Notes: generated from the sequence alone by a model not told the origin. 64,000 bases of DNA from Salinimicrobium catena (GCF_900102915.1 NZ_FNGG01000004.1:62001-126000); one strand, 5' to 3'. Shown: positions 1 to 8,109, counted from the first letter of the stretch. Numbers and translations: made by a program.

Positions 1-2
1 AA

Positions 3-416
3 AGATTGTTCGGTCTTCACGATGAATGGATCGAAAAACACGCTTTTTACTCCGGATTTTTCGCCATAGTGGCTATCGCCATTTACCTTTTCGCGCTATA
101 TGACAAAAGAAAGAACTATTACAATGGCTTTATGGACTGGAGAGAAGGCTTTATTTCGGGCCTTTTCATTACCTTGTTCGTGGTCATTCTCTCTCCTCTC
201 ACACAGTATATCATCAGCAGGTTTATTTCTCCGGAATTTTTTCCGAACATCATTCGCTACTCGGTCGAAACCGGTGAAATGACCCGTGACCAGGCTCAGG
301 ATTACTTTAGCCTGAAAAATTATATTATCACCAGCGCGGTATTTGCCGTGATCTCCGGGGTGATCACCTCTGCCATCGCAGCTTTATTGATGCGAAAAAG
401 AAAAAAAAGAGCCTGA
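3..416 (+). CDS. DUF4199 family membrane protein, 5' end outside window
   Basis: This frame is already open at the window start, and its first possible start codon (TTG at 6) is probably an internal Leu, so the gene begins upstream. The visible 136 residues contain three hydrophobic segments (about 15-35, 50-70 and 107-128) and end in a basic RKRKKR tail facing the cytoplasm. Length and helix layout suit the C-terminal part of DUF4199 membrane proteins, a Bacteroidota family without a known function. A GT2 glycosyltransferase often follows such genes elsewhere, but none does here. The family call is from pattern recognition only. Confidence 0.7.
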   Translation, partial: RLFGLHDEWIEKHAFYSGFFAIVAIAIYLFALYDKRKNYYNGFMDWREGFISGLFITLFVVILSPLTQYIISRFISPEFFPNIIRYSVETGEMTRDQAQDYFSLKNYIITSAVFAVISGVITSAIAALLMRKRKKRA

Positions 417-448
417 TCTGCAGAAGCTGCTGATTTAACAGGCCTTTT
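411..448 (+). terminator. possible weak terminator after the DUF4199 gene
   Basis: GCCTG at 411-415 can pair with CAGGC at 439-443, followed by four T. The hairpin overlaps the stop codon and its loop holds a smaller CTG/CAG pairing. The stem is short, so this is uncertain. Confidence 0.35.
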
Positions 449-479
449 GCATAAAAAGACTTGCAACTCCTTATCTTTA
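446..479 (+). promoter_or_regulatory. Bacteroidota-type promoter for the P19-like gene
   Basis: A -33 like TTTG at 446-449 is followed after 22 bases by TATCTTTA at 472-479, one mismatch from the Bacteroidota -7 consensus TAnnTTTG. It lies 26 bases before the ATG at 506, which supports that start over an in-frame TTG at 461 that would fall inside the promoter. Confidence 0.55.
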
Positions 480-505
480 GTAGAGAAACCAACAAAATCT
501 CGATC

Positions 506-1036
506 ATGAAGATAGAAGACAATGAAAGAAAGACAGAACTGGCAGAACAACAGGGAAAAGCTTTTTCTGAAGCGTTGGACTATATGAAGAACATGGATAA
601 CCATGCGGAAAAGTCGGTTGAAGACTACATCATTAGCCTGGCTTCTGAAGAGGCAGAAGGAACATACCGGCTCAAGAACGGGAAGCTGGAATGGCAGGTG
701 CCGGATAAAAATTTCAATACCCATCTTGAGATCGTGGTGCGCGATAAAAAAGACAAGCGCTTCATTCCGGGATTAAAGATAAAAGCGAAAATTTATAATG
801 ATAAGGACGAACTGGTGGTGGAAAAAGATTGTCCGTTCCTGTGGCATCCATTTTTGTACCATTACGGAGCCATGTTCGAGATCCCGGAAGAGGGAAAATA
901 TACTGTGGAAGTGAGTTTCCCGGCACCCGAATTTCACCGGCACGATGAGATCAAGGGAAAGAGATACGAAAAAGGGGTACAGGTAAAGATCCCTATTGAA
1001 ATGGAAACCGGGAGAGAACCCCACGGCCCCGAATAG
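506..1036 (+). CDS. P19/Tp34-like metal-binding protein without signal peptide
   Basis: A 176-residue soluble protein. The C-terminal half (about 65-165) resembles the iron/copper-binding beta-sandwich of the P19/Tp34/FetP 'iron transport' family. The expected ligand positions are all present in order: His73 and Glu75 in a THLE motif, His119 in YHYG, and His144/His146 in HRHDE, followed by GKRYEKGV near the end. Known members are periplasmic, but this one has no signal peptide and instead has a charged, helical N-terminus (1-50). It lies 27 bases before a VIT1/CCC1 iron/manganese transporter, so a cytosolic iron-handling role is inferred. The ATG at 506 was chosen because a promoter overlaps the upstream TTG. 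The fold assignment needs a profile search; a plain hypothetical protein is the alternative. Confidence 0.6.
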   Translation: MKIEDNERKTELAEQQGKAFSEALDYMKNMDNHAEKSVEDYIISLASEEAEGTYRLKNGKLEWQVPDKNFNTHLEIVVRDKKDKRFIPGLKIKAKIYNDKDELVVEKDCPFLWHPFLYHYGAMFEIPEEGKYTVEVSFPAPEFHRHDEIKGKRYEKGVQVKIPIEMETGREPHGPE

Positions 1037-1063
1037 AACAACAACAACCAACTACCGTTTATA

Positions 1064-1792
1064 ATGAAGGAAGCCCAACTTCATTCCCGGGAAAAGATCC
1101 TCTTCTTTAATAAAGAATACATCGCCGAATTCGTTTACGGCGGGATCGATGGTGCCATCACCACATTCGCGGTGGTAGCCGGTGCCGAAGGGGCCAGCCT
1201 GGGAATTTCGGTAGTGATCATTTTAGGGATCGCGAATCTCATTGCCGACGGATTTTCCATGTCTGTCGGTAATTTCTTTTCCACCAAGGCAGAGAGGGAT
1301 TCCTTTGAAAAACATCGGCAGGTAGAATACTGGGAGATCGAAAACCTGAGGGAGCGGGAAGTCGAGGAGATCAGGGAGATCTATGCAGCTAAAGGCTTTA
1401 AAGGAGAGCTCCTGGAACAAGTGGTGGATGTGATCACGGCCGATAAGGAAGTGTGGGTAGATACCATGATGAAAGAAGAACTCGAAATGGTCAAAGGTGA
1501 TAAAACTCCTTACAAGACAGCAGGGGCAACTTTTATCAGTTTCATCCTGGTAGGCTCTGTTCCCCTGCTTTCCTACTTTTTCGCCGGAGAAGATCTTTCT
1601 GTCAAAGACCCCCAACTTTTTCTATACTCCTGTATTCTCACCGGGGTGGCCCTGGCTATTGTGGGTAGCTTAAAAAGTATTGTTAACGAAAAGAACATTA
1701 TTTGGGGTATTTTGGAAACTACACTTTTAGGCGGTCTTGCCGCCTTCCTCGCTTATTTCGTGGGCGATCTTCTTGAAAATCTCTTTCTCTGA
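1064..1792 (+). CDS. VIT1/CCC1 family iron/manganese transporter
   Basis: A 242-residue membrane protein of the VIT1/CCC1 family, which moves Fe2+ or Mn2+ out of the cytoplasm by H+ antiport. The first transmembrane helix carries the diagnostic YGGIDGAITTFAVVAGAEGA segment (about 25-44). An acidic helical domain rich in Glu and Met (about 75-145, with EREVEEIREIY and MMKEELEMVKG) corresponds to the cytosolic metal-binding domain of plant VIT1. Three more hydrophobic helices follow (about 152-172, 187-206 and 217-240). It probably shares a transcript with the upstream P19-like gene, and a ferritin-like gene follows at 1959. Choice of metal cannot be read from the sequence. Confidence 0.9.
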   Translation: MKEAQLHSREKILFFNKEYIAEFVYGGIDGAITTFAVVAGAEGASLGISVVIILGIANLIADGFSMSVGNFFSTKAERDSFEKHRQVEYWEIENLREREVEEIREIYAAKGFKGELLEQVVDVITADKEVWVDTMMKEELEMVKGDKTPYKTAGATFISFILVGSVPLLSYFFAGEDLSVKDPQLFLYSCILTGVALAIVGSLKSIVNEKNIIWGILETTLLGGLAAFLAYFVGDLLENLFL

Positions 1793-1958
1793 AAGCTGCA
1801 GCAGGTAAGAATTTTCCATATAATTTAATTCTTAATTTTTTCTGACTATTCTTAAAAATACCTGAATATATTATTAAAAATCAGGGTTTTAACAATTGAT
1901 TAGCAATACAATTCCTTCCTCCGTTCTTATATTGCCATACAATTTAAAAAGGTATCAT

Positions 1959-2459
1959 ATGGAAGATCGTTACTCTAAATTTAAGAAGTTAAACTGGCTC
2001 CTGGCAGAAAGCTTTGAGGCTGAACGGGTGTACTATAACGCCAGTGAAGACGTTCAGCAGGTTGAACTAAAACGGTTTTTCAATCATGAGAGTGTGAACC
2101 GCAACCGGTTTAGCTATGAGATCTCTGAACAGCTTGTACAGGCAGGAGTAGAACCCAAAAAAGACTGGGTGCAAAAAGGTAACCTGCATCGCGACTGGAG
2201 ACAGGAAAGAAAAGCTCTTGTTCAGCAAAGGCCTCTAAAACTGCTGAAAAAGTGTAGGGAAAGAGATGAAAAGAACCTAAAACTCTATGACGAGATCCTC
2301 AAGGAAAAAAGATTACCCAAAGAAGTATTGAAGATGCTTAAAAGGCATCGCCGCACTATCCTTGAAAGTCTGAACAAAGCAGAGAAATTCAGGACAGGTG
2401 AAAAAACGCTTGACCCGAACAACAAGCCTACTAAGGTAAGAACGCTAAAAGCTATGTAA
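1959..2459 (+). CDS. ferritin-like four-helix protein (DUF2383, PA2169 type)
   Basis: A 166-residue, wholly helical, basic protein that resembles DUF2383 ferritin-like proteins: an N-terminal helix with acidic residues and Tyr (LAESFEAERVYYNASEDV), then a helix with HESVNRNRFSYEISEQL, and two further helices. In this group a four-helix bundle with about 110-160 residues is usual; the biochemical role is unknown. The ATG at 1959 is preferred to a TTG at 1896 because the extra 21 residues do not look like the helical protein and the upstream DNA is AT-rich. A related protein is at 54483. A strong terminator follows. The 166 bases upstream (1793-1958) hold no clear gene. Confidence 0.75.
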   Translation: MEDRYSKFKKLNWLLAESFEAERVYYNASEDVQQVELKRFFNHESVNRNRFSYEISEQLVQAGVEPKKDWVQKGNLHRDWRQERKALVQQRPLKLLKKCRERDEKNLKLYDEILKEKRLPKEVLKMLKRHRRTILESLNKAEKFRTGEKTLDPNNKPTKVRTLKAM

Positions 2460-2484
2460 AAGAAAAAGATTGCCCCAATTCAAA

Positions 2485-2520
2485 AAATCCATCATCCTCA
2501 AAAGGTGATGGATTTTTTTT
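2485..2520 (+). terminator. intrinsic terminator after the DUF2383 gene
   Basis: AAATCCATCA at 2485-2494 pairs with TGATGGATTT at 2506-2515, with two further C-G pairs inside and one bulged T, followed by a run of T to 2520. Confidence 0.85.
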
Positions 2521-2547
2521 CGGCCCGGATTTTGTAAATTTCCTGCT

Positions 2548-3126
2548 ATGAAAAAGGCGATCAAAAGAACATTTTTGGGTATGTTCATCCTGGGCGGGGT
2601 GATCATGTTGTCTTATTTCATATTTAAGACCAACACAAAATCTTTCAGTCCCGAAGATACGGTCACTTTTCAGCAGGATGAACTTATCCTGGAGGTCTTC
2701 TACAACCGGCCGTACAAAAAAGAGAGGCAGATCTTTGGCGGACTCGTTCCTTACGGGGAAGTATGGCGTACCGGCGCCAATGAGGCTACCACTTTTACCA
2801 CTAATAAAGATATTTATGTAGACGGCTCATTGCTGCCGGCGGGGAAATATACCCTTTGGACCATTCCTATGGAAGAGTCCTGGAAGGTGATCTTTAATTC
2901 CGAAATGTATCCCTGGGGCATCACTGCCGACGAAAAACCTTCACGGGTACCTCAATATGATGTGCTTACGGTAGAAGTTCCCAGCAAGCGAATCGACGAA
3001 CCTGTTGAGCAGTTCACCATCGATTTCACCACGGCCTATGACTTCATCCAGATGAACTTCGTCTGGGACCGCACTTTGGTAAGAGTTCCCATAAAGGATG
3101 TCGAAAAAGTGGAGAAATTCTCCTGA
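2548..3126 (+). CDS. DUF2911 domain protein, membrane-anchored
   Basis: A 192-residue protein with one N-terminal hydrophobic helix (about 9-26) that acts as a signal anchor or uncleaved signal, followed by a DUF2911 domain (about 40-180). The typical features are visible: YNRPYKKERQIFGGLVPYGEVWRTG with the conserved WRTGANEAT, then LPAGKYTLWTIP and WKVIFNSE..WG. DUF2911 proteins are common secreted proteins of Bacteroidota with no known activity. The gene stands alone between a terminator and a convergent peptidase gene whose stop is six bases away. Confidence 0.9.
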   Translation: MKKAIKRTFLGMFILGGVIMLSYFIFKTNTKSFSPEDTVTFQQDELILEVFYNRPYKKERQIFGGLVPYGEVWRTGANEATTFTTNKDIYVDGSLLPAGKYTLWTIPMEESWKVIFNSEMYPWGITADEKPSRVPQYDVLTVEVPSKRIDEPVEQFTIDFTTAYDFIQMNFVWDRTLVRVPIKDVEKVEKFS

Positions 3127-3132
3127 TCTTTT

Positions 3133-3831
3133 TTACCCCGGAATTTTAAGAAGCAGGTTGGGGTCGGGACAGTCCTGAAGGTATTCTGCCAGAAATCTCC
3201 TGGAAGTCACCCCCGGAAAATCCCCTTTTTGCCCCTGCAGGTCTCTGATAAGCTGAAAATGCAGATGAGGGGCATAATCTCCATTTTCTGAAGCCGCACC
3301 TAACTCTCCAATTTTTTCACCCTTTACTACCTGGTCTCTCTCTTTTAAACCGGCCAGCGAACTTCGGCTTAAATGTCCGTACAAAGAATAGAATTTTTGG
3401 TTTTTTATTTCATGTTTCAGGATAATGGTGGGGCCATAATCCCCGAAATTATCATTATCCCTAAAACTGTGCACAGTACCGTCGAGAACCGCCAGCACAT
3501 CTGTTCCTGCCGCGGCCCAGACATCAATACCCAGGTGGATGTTCCTCTTCAGTTCAGGGTCTTCTTCTGCGGAAAATAATCCGCTGCGCTGGTAGAGCTC
3601 CCGAAGCTCATTATAGCCGCGCCAGGCCACCTTTTTTCCCTTTTTCTGAAGGTATTTGGAAAGGTATTCTGAAAAAGCTTCGGCAGAGGACAGTTCCTTT
3701 TCAGAAAGATCTTTGTTCTTCACCGAAAGATCGATAGGTGTATAATCTGAAACAGAAAAACCGGCATCAACTACCGGAGTGAAATCCGAAGTGAGGCCGG
3801 TTAAAAGTTCAGAAAAGGTTTTTTCCTGCAT
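3133..3831 (-). CDS. M23 family metallopeptidase (LytM type) without signal peptide
   Basis: A 232-residue protein with an M23 peptidase domain in its C-terminal two thirds. The zinc site is visible: HLGID (first His and Asp), the central LYGHLSRSS segment with His, and HLHF near the end of the domain. The family cleaves peptidoglycan cross-bridges, normally in the periplasm. No signal peptide or membrane segment is present at the N-terminus, so either export occurs by another route or the protein acts in the cytoplasm on another substrate. It lies 22 bases downstream of the ECF sigma operon on the same strand and may be read through from it. Confidence 0.88.
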   Translation of the reverse strand: MQEKTFSELLTGLTSDFTPVVDAGFSVSDYTPIDLSVKNKDLSEKELSSAEAFSEYLSKYLQKKGKKVAWRGYNELRELYQRSGLFSAEEDPELKRNIHLGIDVWAAAGTDVLAVLDGTVHSFRDNDNFGDYGPTIILKHEIKNQKFYSLYGHLSRSSLAGLKERDQVVKGEKIGELGAASENGDYAPHLHFQLIRDLQGQKGDFPGVTSRRFLAEYLQDCPDPNLLLKIPG

Positions 3832-3853
3832 TGGTTTTTCACCAAAGATAATC

Positions 3854-5230
3854 CTATTTCAATAACACGTCACTAAAGTTGGCGGTGATAGAGATGGTTG
3901 CATTTGCATTCTTATTGCCGTTAAACCCGTTCAACTTTTCAGTATCATAAGACTTGCTCGACTTCAACTTAAGACTCTCTGGAAACTTCACCTGACTTTT
4001 GGTGCCCGTATACTGAATGTTATAAGCAACATCAGGAAGGTCCAGTTTTAGATCACTGTTCTCAAGCATGATATCAATGCTTTTAAAATTATTTCCCAGC
4101 TTATCGATCACCAGTTCTCCAAAACTACCTCTTAAGATTCCCTGTTCTGCAAGTTCTTTGATGACCACATCACTGGAATTGGAAGTAAGCTTGATGCTTA
4201 CGGCTTTATCAATACTTAGGTCCTGAACATAAGAAGCTTTCAACATGCCATAATCCCACTGCTTAACCTTGATCGGAGTATAGGCGATATTAAGATCGGT
4301 CTTTTCACCCGAGATGGTTCCGGCTGACAGATTACTGTGAGATAGCTGACCTCTCAGGTTCTTTACGTGTCCGTTCAGTTTCACATCTCCATGACGTACG
4401 TTCAACTTGAGTTGACCGTCTTTGGGCATTTTGATCTTTAGGGTCTTTTGTGCCTTGGCGCCCTTATTGATAATGATCACCTTATTATCGGCATTCCCGT
4501 ACTTTGCTTCCACCTCTTTCTCCAGGTTTGCTGCCCAGGCTTCCATATCTTTCCCGAACTGTTCGCCCCAGGCTTCCATGCTTTTCCCGAAATCTTCACC
4601 CCAGGCTTCCATATCTTTTTCGAGTTTTTTGGTCATTTTTTCATGGTCCTTTTCAAAGTTGGCGGCCCATTCTTCCATAGACTTTTCAAAGTCCTTCCCA
4701 AAGTTCTTTTCCATCTTTTTTTCAAATTCGCTCAGGTATGCGTCTCCTTCTTTCCTGTAAGCCTGGTAGTCAAATTTTACATTATCCATCTTTTCATAGA
4801 ATTCAGGCGGCAGGGGATTGCCGGAGATGCTTTCAAGTAGTGGCCCGATCATTTCCTGAAGCGGCGCCATCATTTCTGGTAATTTTGAAAGAGGTTCATC
4901 AAGCGAGGCCATATCAATTCTTTTAATGCCTACTACCGCGCCGGTAGATCTTATGGTGACTTCACCGGCACTGCCGGACAGGTCCAGTTTCCAGTCTTTC
5001 AGTGCCTTGTTCAGTTCCTCCTTTTCTGCTTTAGGCATATCGAGAAAAGCCTCCACCAGCACCTCATTTCTATCCCAGGGCTCCACCACCACATTGGTGT
5101 GGGTGGCATCAATGTTCAAAGTCACATTGGAATTTGTCTTAAAGGTCTTGTCAAGTTTTTTGGTCTGGGCCATGCTCAGCACGCTGCACAACAGGGCTGC
5201 GATCAGAAATTTATATTTGATAGTTTTCAT
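3854..5230 (-). CDS. secreted beta-helix/adhesin-like protein with hendecad repeats, third gene of ECF operon
   Basis: A 458-residue exported protein: signal peptide 1-21 (basic start, hydrophobic core, cleavage near MAQ). The first 100 residues and the C-terminal 200 (about 250-450) have the short alternating strands of DUF4097-like, self-coating beta repeats (TLNIDATHTNVVVEPWD; LKLNVRHGDVKLNGH). Between them is a charged helical stretch, about 140-245, containing five exact 11-residue units at 184-238 (for example DMEAWGEDFGK, SMEAWGEQFGK, DMEAWAANLEK). Such units form coiled coils or amphipathic helices. The start overlaps the end of the anti-sigma gene by 20 bases, so the two are translationally coupled. 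It may be the envelope sensor or effector of the sigma system; this is inference. Confidence 0.75.
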   Translation of the reverse strand: MKTIKYKFLIAALLCSVLSMAQTKKLDKTFKTNSNVTLNIDATHTNVVVEPWDRNEVLVEAFLDMPKAEKEELNKALKDWKLDLSGSAGEVTIRSTGAVVGIKRIDMASLDEPLSKLPEMMAPLQEMIGPLLESISGNPLPPEFYEKMDNVKFDYQAYRKEGDAYLSEFEKKMEKNFGKDFEKSMEEWAANFEKDHEKMTKKLEKDMEAWGEDFGKSMEAWGEQFGKDMEAWAANLEKEVEAKYGNADNKVIIINKGAKAQKTLKIKMPKDGQLKLNVRHGDVKLNGHVKNLRGQLSHSNLSAGTISGEKTDLNIAYTPIKVKQWDYGMLKASYVQDLSIDKAVSIKLTSNSSDVVIKELAEQGILRGSFGELVIDKLGNNFKSIDIMLENSDLKLDLPDVAYNIQYTGTKSQVKFPESLKLKSSKSYDTEKLNGFNGNKNANATISITANFSDVLLK

Positions 5231-5822
5231 AGTTCTTATTTTTAGATTGATTGAGGTCTTTTAATTTATTTTTCAGTTTAAGCAACAGTTCCAGTCTCAG
5301 TTGCAGGTTGGCGATAAGGGCTTCTACGCCGCTTTCATTAAGGCCGGTCTCACTTATCTCTGCGTTCAAGCGTTGGTATTCTTCATCAAGTTCTGCGAGC
5401 TGGGTCATAAAGGAATCAACCAGCGCCCTGTTTTCATCGTTCACCTCCAGTTTTGCCAGCTCAATATTGAGAGAGGCCAGGTAGTAGTTCTCGATCTTTT
5501 TGAACTCGGGCGAAACATCGCTTAGCTGGTACTCTTTCTTAACCGGCACTGTTTCCTCTTTTTCTACAGGAACTACAGTCTCTGTATCCACTACCTGCTC
5601 TCCGTTGAAAAGATCATTATTATTGAAAAAGATGAATCCAACTCCAAAGACCACCACCAAAATGGCTGCGATCTTTAAGAACATATACTTGTTCGAGGAC
5701 TGTTTTTCCTGCGGAAAAGCCTTCTCCAGTTTGGCCTCAAATCTGTTTTGATGGCCTTTCTGCAATTTATCGGCAGGAAGACTCTTATCTTCCTGAAACA
5801 TTTTTCTAATATCCTGTGCCAT
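5211..5822 (-). CDS. membrane protein, probable anti-sigma factor
   Basis: A 203-residue protein with a short charged cytoplasmic N-terminus (1-45), one transmembrane helix (about 47-66, MFLKIAAILVVVFGVGFIFF) and a periplasmic part that ends in a long acidic helix (about 100-195). It overlaps the upstream ECF sigma gene by 17 bases and the downstream secreted protein by 20, the usual arrangement of a sigma/anti-sigma pair. The zinc-binding HxxxCxxC motif of ZAS-type anti-sigma factors is absent. The role is inferred from position and topology. Confidence 0.7.
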   Translation of the reverse strand: MAQDIRKMFQEDKSLPADKLQKGHQNRFEAKLEKAFPQEKQSSNKYMFLKIAAILVVVFGVGFIFFNNNDLFNGEQVVDTETVVPVEKEETVPVKKEYQLSDVSPEFKKIENYYLASLNIELAKLEVNDENRALVDSFMTQLAELDEEYQRLNAEISETGLNESGVEALIANLQLRLELLLKLKNKLKDLNQSKNKNYENYQI

Positions 5823-6351
5823 GACTTAGGTCTTTTAATTCTTCCTGTAATTTTTTCTTTCCCCTGTGCACCAGCGTCCGTGATGCCACTTTAGTGATAT
5901 TCAATATCTCTGCGATCTCTTCATGATCATATCCTTCCAGCAGATACAACATGAGGGGATATCTGTATTTTTCCGGCAGCTGTTCCATTTTCTGCTTTAC
6001 CTGTTCGATTCCCACGCCGTCATCAACGCTCCAGTTCTCCTCTTCTTCCACCGTTCCCAGTACCTGTTCATTAATGGCGACCAGTTCCAGTTTTTTGGCC
6101 TTGAGCTTATCAAGACACTTGTTGATCACGATCCTTTTCAACCAGGCCCCAAAGGTTACCTCCCCGTTGAATTGATGCAGTTTTTCAAATGCCTTTATAA
6201 AGGCCTCGTGCATGGCATCTTCAGCTTCAAATGAATCCTGAATGAACCGCTTCGCCACGTAATACATGCCCTCACAGTACTTGTTGTACAGTTTTAGCTG
6301 GGCCCGGCGGTCATTTTGCCTGCAAGCTTCTATTAACTGATGTTGTATCAC
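5806..6351 (-). CDS. RNA polymerase ECF-type sigma-70 factor
   Basis: A 181-residue sigma factor with region 2 at about 20-90 (FIQDSFEAEDAMHEAFIKAFEKL, then FGAWLKRIVINKCLD) and region 4 at about 115-170 (LPEKYRYPLMLYLLEG, then the helix-turn-helix HEEIAEILNITKVASRTLVHRGKKKL). Region 3 is missing, as in all ECF factors. It is the first gene of a three-gene operon with a membrane protein and a secreted coiled-coil protein, so it should respond to an envelope signal. The stretch between it and the next gene (6352-6561) holds only a terminator for the Ohr-like gene. Confidence 0.93.
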   Translation of the reverse strand: MIQHQLIEACRQNDRRAQLKLYNKYCEGMYYVAKRFIQDSFEAEDAMHEAFIKAFEKLHQFNGEVTFGAWLKRIVINKCLDKLKAKKLELVAINEQVLGTVEEEENWSVDDGVGIEQVKQKMEQLPEKYRYPLMLYLLEGYDHEEIAEILNITKVASRTLVHRGKKKLQEELKDLSHGTGY

Positions 6352-6502
6352 TAATATTTTTTTTGGTTGCTGTTCACTTTAAAGACGATAGCTTTTCTTC
6401 CGCGTTGCAAAAAGCAGAAAAAATTTTGTCATTTTTTGAAAATAAAAATATGAACTTTCCTAAAACCTTTGGCAGATTGTCTTTTTCAGCTTTTTCTTCG
6501 AA

Positions 6503-6532
6503 ATAAAAAAAGGAGCACCTTTCAGCGCTCCT
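6503..6532 (-). terminator. terminator of the Ohr-like gene
   Basis: AGGAGC at 6511-6516 pairs with GCTCCT at 6527-6532; read on the minus strand the stem is followed by a run of seven T (6504-6510 as A on the plus strand). Confidence 0.75.
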
Positions 6533-6561
6533 CAGAAAAAATATTAATTTGCCTATCCCTG

Positions 6562-6978
6562 TTATTCTTCATCCAGAAGAAGGTTAAGGGTAACATCCAT
6601 ATTGTCCATAGTGGCGCGGGAAAAAGGGCAAAGCTCATAAGCCTCATCTACCAGTTCTTCCCCGGTCTCCACATCGACCCCCGGCAGATAGGAATCCAGT
6701 GTAAGGGACAGCTGCTGCTCCCCTTCTTCATTGGTTCCCAGCTCTACTGAAGCCGTTACGGTAAAATCTCCAAGATCGATATTTTGATTTCCCGCAGCTG
6801 CCTTAAGGGCACTACCGTAGCTGGCCGCATAGGCCGCCGCGAAAAGCTGCTCCGGATTGGTCTTGTCTTCTCCCGACCCGGGTTTGCCAAGATCCAGATC
6901 CAGAATTCCGTCGTCACTGCTAACGTGGCCTTCACGCCCGTCATGATTTGTGGCCGTTGCCATATACAAAGTCTTCAT
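6562..6978 (-). CDS. Ohr/OsmC family protein lacking the peroxidatic cysteine
   Basis: A 138-residue protein that matches organic hydroperoxide resistance proteins along its length: the N-terminal GREGHVSSDDGILDLDL, then NPEQLFAAAYAASYGSALK, and the C-terminal ELCPFSRATMDN. Active Ohr reduces organic hydroperoxides with a Cys in the motif AACF and a resolving Cys in CPYS. Here the second Cys is kept (Cys117), but the first position reads Ser53 (codon AGC on the minus strand). The protein is therefore unlikely to be a normal peroxidase. The gene stands alone, with no MarR-type ohrR next to it, and is followed by its own terminator. Confidence 0.85.
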   Translation of the reverse strand: MKTLYMATATNHDGREGHVSSDDGILDLDLGKPGSGEDKTNPEQLFAAAYAASYGSALKAAAGNQNIDLGDFTVTASVELGTNEEGEQQLSLTLDSYLPGVDVETGEELVDEAYELCPFSRATMDNMDVTLNLLLDEE

Positions 6979-7032
6979 ATTGATCTTTATTTTATTAATT
7001 TAGTACTTCAATATACAAATAAGATTTCCAGT

Positions 7033-8109
7033 TTGACCAAAGAATCGGCTTTAAATAAATCTGAAGGTACCCGGCCTTCTTCCGGAGTGAACGCCGACCT
7101 CGCTAAAAAGATAAGGGCACGGAGGAAACAGGAAATTTCCACAGAAACCCTTTTTCAAAAGATAAAGGCGGGAGACAAGACCGCCCTTAGCCAGGGGATC
7201 ACCCTAATCGAGAGTCATACTGCCCAGGCACAGCAAAAAGCAGCCGAACTTATTGAAAAATGCCTGCCTTTTGCCAACAGATCTTTCCGGATTGGAATAA
7301 CCGGGGTGCCGGGCGTGGGAAAAAGCACTTTTATTGAAGCTTTTGGAGGTCACCTGGCCGATGCAGGGAAAAAAGTGGCCGTTCTGGCCGTGGATCCCAC
7401 CAGCACCGTTTCCCGCGGAAGCATCCTGGGAGACAAGACCCGCATGGAAACTTTGGTCAACCATGAAAATGCCTTTATACGGCCTTCGCCTTCGGGAGAT
7501 TCTTTAGGCGGAGTCGCGAAAAAGACACGGGAAACGATCATCTTGTGCGAGGCTGCAGGCTTCGACACACTACTTATCGAAACTGTGGGCGTGGGACAAA
7601 GTGAGACCACCGTTCACAGCATGACCGATTTTTTCCTGCTGCTAAAACTGGCAGGAGCCGGCGATGAACTGCAGGGGATCAAGCGAGGGATCATGGAAAT
7701 GGCAGATGCCATTGTCATTAACAAGGCAGATGGGGAAAACCTGAAGCCGGCCAGACAGGCCCGCTCAGAGTTCAGAAGGGCTCTACACTTGTATCCTGCA
7801 AAAGACAGCCAATGGCAGCCAAAAGTGCTTCTATGCAGCGCCCTTAAAAAGACCGGGATCGAGGAAGTCTGGGACCTGATGAAGGAATTTGAAGAACTGG
7901 TAAAGGAGAACGGGTACTTCAACAGCAACAGGCAGGCCCAGAACAAATTCTGGATGCTGCAGACCATTGATGAACATCTTAGGAATCGTTTTTACCGGCA
8001 TCCCGAGATCAAGAAGCTGCTCCCCGAACAGTTGAAAGCCCTGGAGAAGAACGAAACCACTCCCTTTGAGGCGGCCGCTCACCTGCTCGAAAAATACCGC
8101 TCTTTATAG
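7033..8109 (+). CDS. meaB: methylmalonyl-CoA mutase accessory GTPase MeaB
   Basis: A G3E-type P-loop GTPase of about 358 residues that guards and reloads adenosylcobalamin-dependent methylmalonyl-CoA mutase. Visible motifs: Walker A GVPGVGKST, the switch region DPTSTVSRGSILGDKTRM, ETVGVGQSE (G3), and NKAD (G4), then a C-terminal helical dimer arm. The frame is open far upstream through the Ohr-like gene on the other strand; no ATG is suitable, so TTG at 7033, just after that gene's start, is the likely start (GTG at 7087 is an alternative). The stop overlaps the convergent epimerase stop by six bases. IcmF at 39653 has its own G domain, so MeaB should serve a separate mutase elsewhere in the genome. 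Confidence 0.88.
   Translation: MTKESALNKSEGTRPSSGVNADLAKKIRARRKQEISTETLFQKIKAGDKTALSQGITLIESHTAQAQQKAAELIEKCLPFANRSFRIGITGVPGVGKSTFIEAFGGHLADAGKKVAVLAVDPTSTVSRGSILGDKTRMETLVNHENAFIRPSPSGDSLGGVAKKTRETIILCEAAGFDTLLIETVGVGQSETTVHSMTDFFLLLKLAGAGDELQGIKRGIMEMADAIVINKADGENLKPARQARSEFRRALHLYPAKDSQWQPKVLLCSALKKTGIEEVWDLMKEFEELVKENGYFNSNRQAQNKFWMLQTIDEHLRNRFYRHPEIKKLLPEQLKALEKNETTPFEAAAHLLEKYRSL

Noticed and set aside
3854-5230. Repetitive DNA at about 4500-4690 as a CRISPR-like array
   Set aside because: The units are 33 bases, adjoining, in frame and encode protein hendecads; there are no spacers.
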